NCBI GenBank assembly: GCA_023055355.1
Contig: JALJCS010000001.1
Span: 76,673,381-76,737,380, forward strand
Length of the DNA: 64,000 bases
Source: Agelaius tricolor
Taxonomy: Eukaryota; Chordata; Aves; Passeriformes; Icteridae
Direction of reading: 5' to 3'
The notes beneath the pieces are model-generated. The model did not search any database, was not told where the DNA came from, and saw only the letters and a list, made by a program, of their open reading frames with translations. Shown in pieces: positions 63,111 through 64,000 of the stretch (position 1 is its first letter; the number at the start of each line of letters is the position of its first letter). The position numbers and the translations under genes were made by a program.

Positions 63111-64000
63111 TTATGCAGGCTGTTGCTGAGAGGATTTGTAGCTAAATGTCACTTCTGTTCAAAAGAACCAAAGGGTTAACACTGGTATTAAAAATGTCAT
63201 TTTTAGGGGAAGTATGCCAGATAAATGCTTATCTGCTCCTTAAGCACTTCCCAGTGATTTTCTGCAAGAACTCTTCAGGGAGTAAAAAATAAAAATATCC
63301 TGGTTCAATGTAGGGATTACATCACAGACACTCTTCAGCCAGGGTAGCTGTAAACCTTCTGGCCTGAAGCTGTGAAAAGCAAGGAAGTCCCTGCCACCAT
63401 CTATGGATAAACAAAAGGAAGGACAGATTCTGAATTTTCTTTCTACCTACAAATCCTCCATGTAACATTCTGAGAAGCTAAAAACTTGTTATGTAAGCAT
63501 GGAAATAGTGGTGAATCTGAAGTAAAGAGGGTGAGAGACTTGGGCAGAAAAGATGGTTTAATCCCTTTCACTGAGGATTTCACAGAAATATGCAATAGAC
63601 ATATTTTTTCTTGAAGAGAGTTCTCATGTGGCTCTTTACTGAAGCTAGAGATGGCAGCTAAAATAGAAGCCAGGGATCTCAGATGAGGTCTCTTTCACAG
63701 CAGAGTCCCAGGAGAGAAAAATTAATCATGTATCTGATTTATGGATGCAGCAGAAGCTGAAGTTTTCAGAATACAGCAGCTACTGTTTCCCACAAGGGAA
63801 GCCACATCAGCATTCAACTGTACCAGAGGACTATGACTCTTTATTGCTCACTTACAATTTTATGTTCAATTAAGTACTTGTTTGAAGCCACTGTCCTGCT
63901 TTTCCCTGTGCCATATCTGTAGCCAGCACACCAAAATAAGACAGGGAATTTGGTCAGTTGTAGCTGGAAATAAAAGGCAGCTCCAAGGGGCTCCTTGCAT
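63111..64000. other. Non-coding stretch
   Basis: No further exon-like sequence upstream of the 62.9-63.1 kb frame could be recognised, and no repeat is evident. Confidence 0.45.

Noticed and set aside
1..64000. A CRISPR array, defence island or biosynthetic cluster
   Set aside because: The sequence is vertebrate nuclear DNA; no regularly spaced direct repeats with unique spacers and no operons are present.

Overview
This is a window of nuclear DNA from a bird, very probably an oscine passerine. It is AT-rich and non-coding throughout. The taxon is read from the repeats: several CR1 LINE 3' ends, in both orientations, of the type that dominates avian genomes; four LTRs of types I recognise from songbird endogenous retroviruses; and a short element with a tRNA-Ile-like head and a CR1-like tail, the structure of the passerine SINE TguSINE1. 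No database search was possible, so family names are from memory.

No protein-coding gene, rRNA, functional tRNA, CRISPR array or bacterial-style operon can be supported. The open frames present are short, mostly lie inside repeats or low-complexity DNA, and resemble no protein I know. The window is best read as a gene desert or the interior of one or more very long introns. The best non-repeat coding candidate is a 62-codon frame on the minus strand at 62922-63110, followed by AATAAA signals; it is unidentified and tentative. Two small exon-like segments (21346-21407 and 26145-26197) are weaker still.

Layout: 1.2 kb CR1 (+); 3.0 kb a long pentanucleotide array; 4.7 kb CR1 (-); 5.8-6.4 kb LTR (+); 6.9-7.8 kb a CR1 (-) split by an inserted LTR (-) with near-identical 6-bp target duplications; 8.4-9.6 kb an old L3-like CR1 (-); 9.6-19.6 kb nothing recognised; 19.6-20.3 kb another old CR1 (-); 22.1-23.2 kb an ERVL-like LTR (+) with an internal 68-bp duplication; 28.9-29.4 kb CR1 (-); 31.6-31.8 kb the tRNA-derived SINE (+); 33.4-33.9 kb a CpG-rich, apparently young LTR (-) related to the one at 7 kb; 36.0-36.3 kb a recent 107-bp tandem duplication with a GTTT array; 43.5 and 44.5 kb CR1 fragments; 56.6-59.8 kb decayed CR1 pieces (+) followed by small tandem duplications; 61.4 kb CR1 (-); 62.0-62.5 kb LTR (-).

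No exciting new molecular system was found. What is worth a second look is the layered history of insertions (old L3-like CR1, younger CR1, LTRs cutting into CR1) and a few local duplications and unexplained frames.
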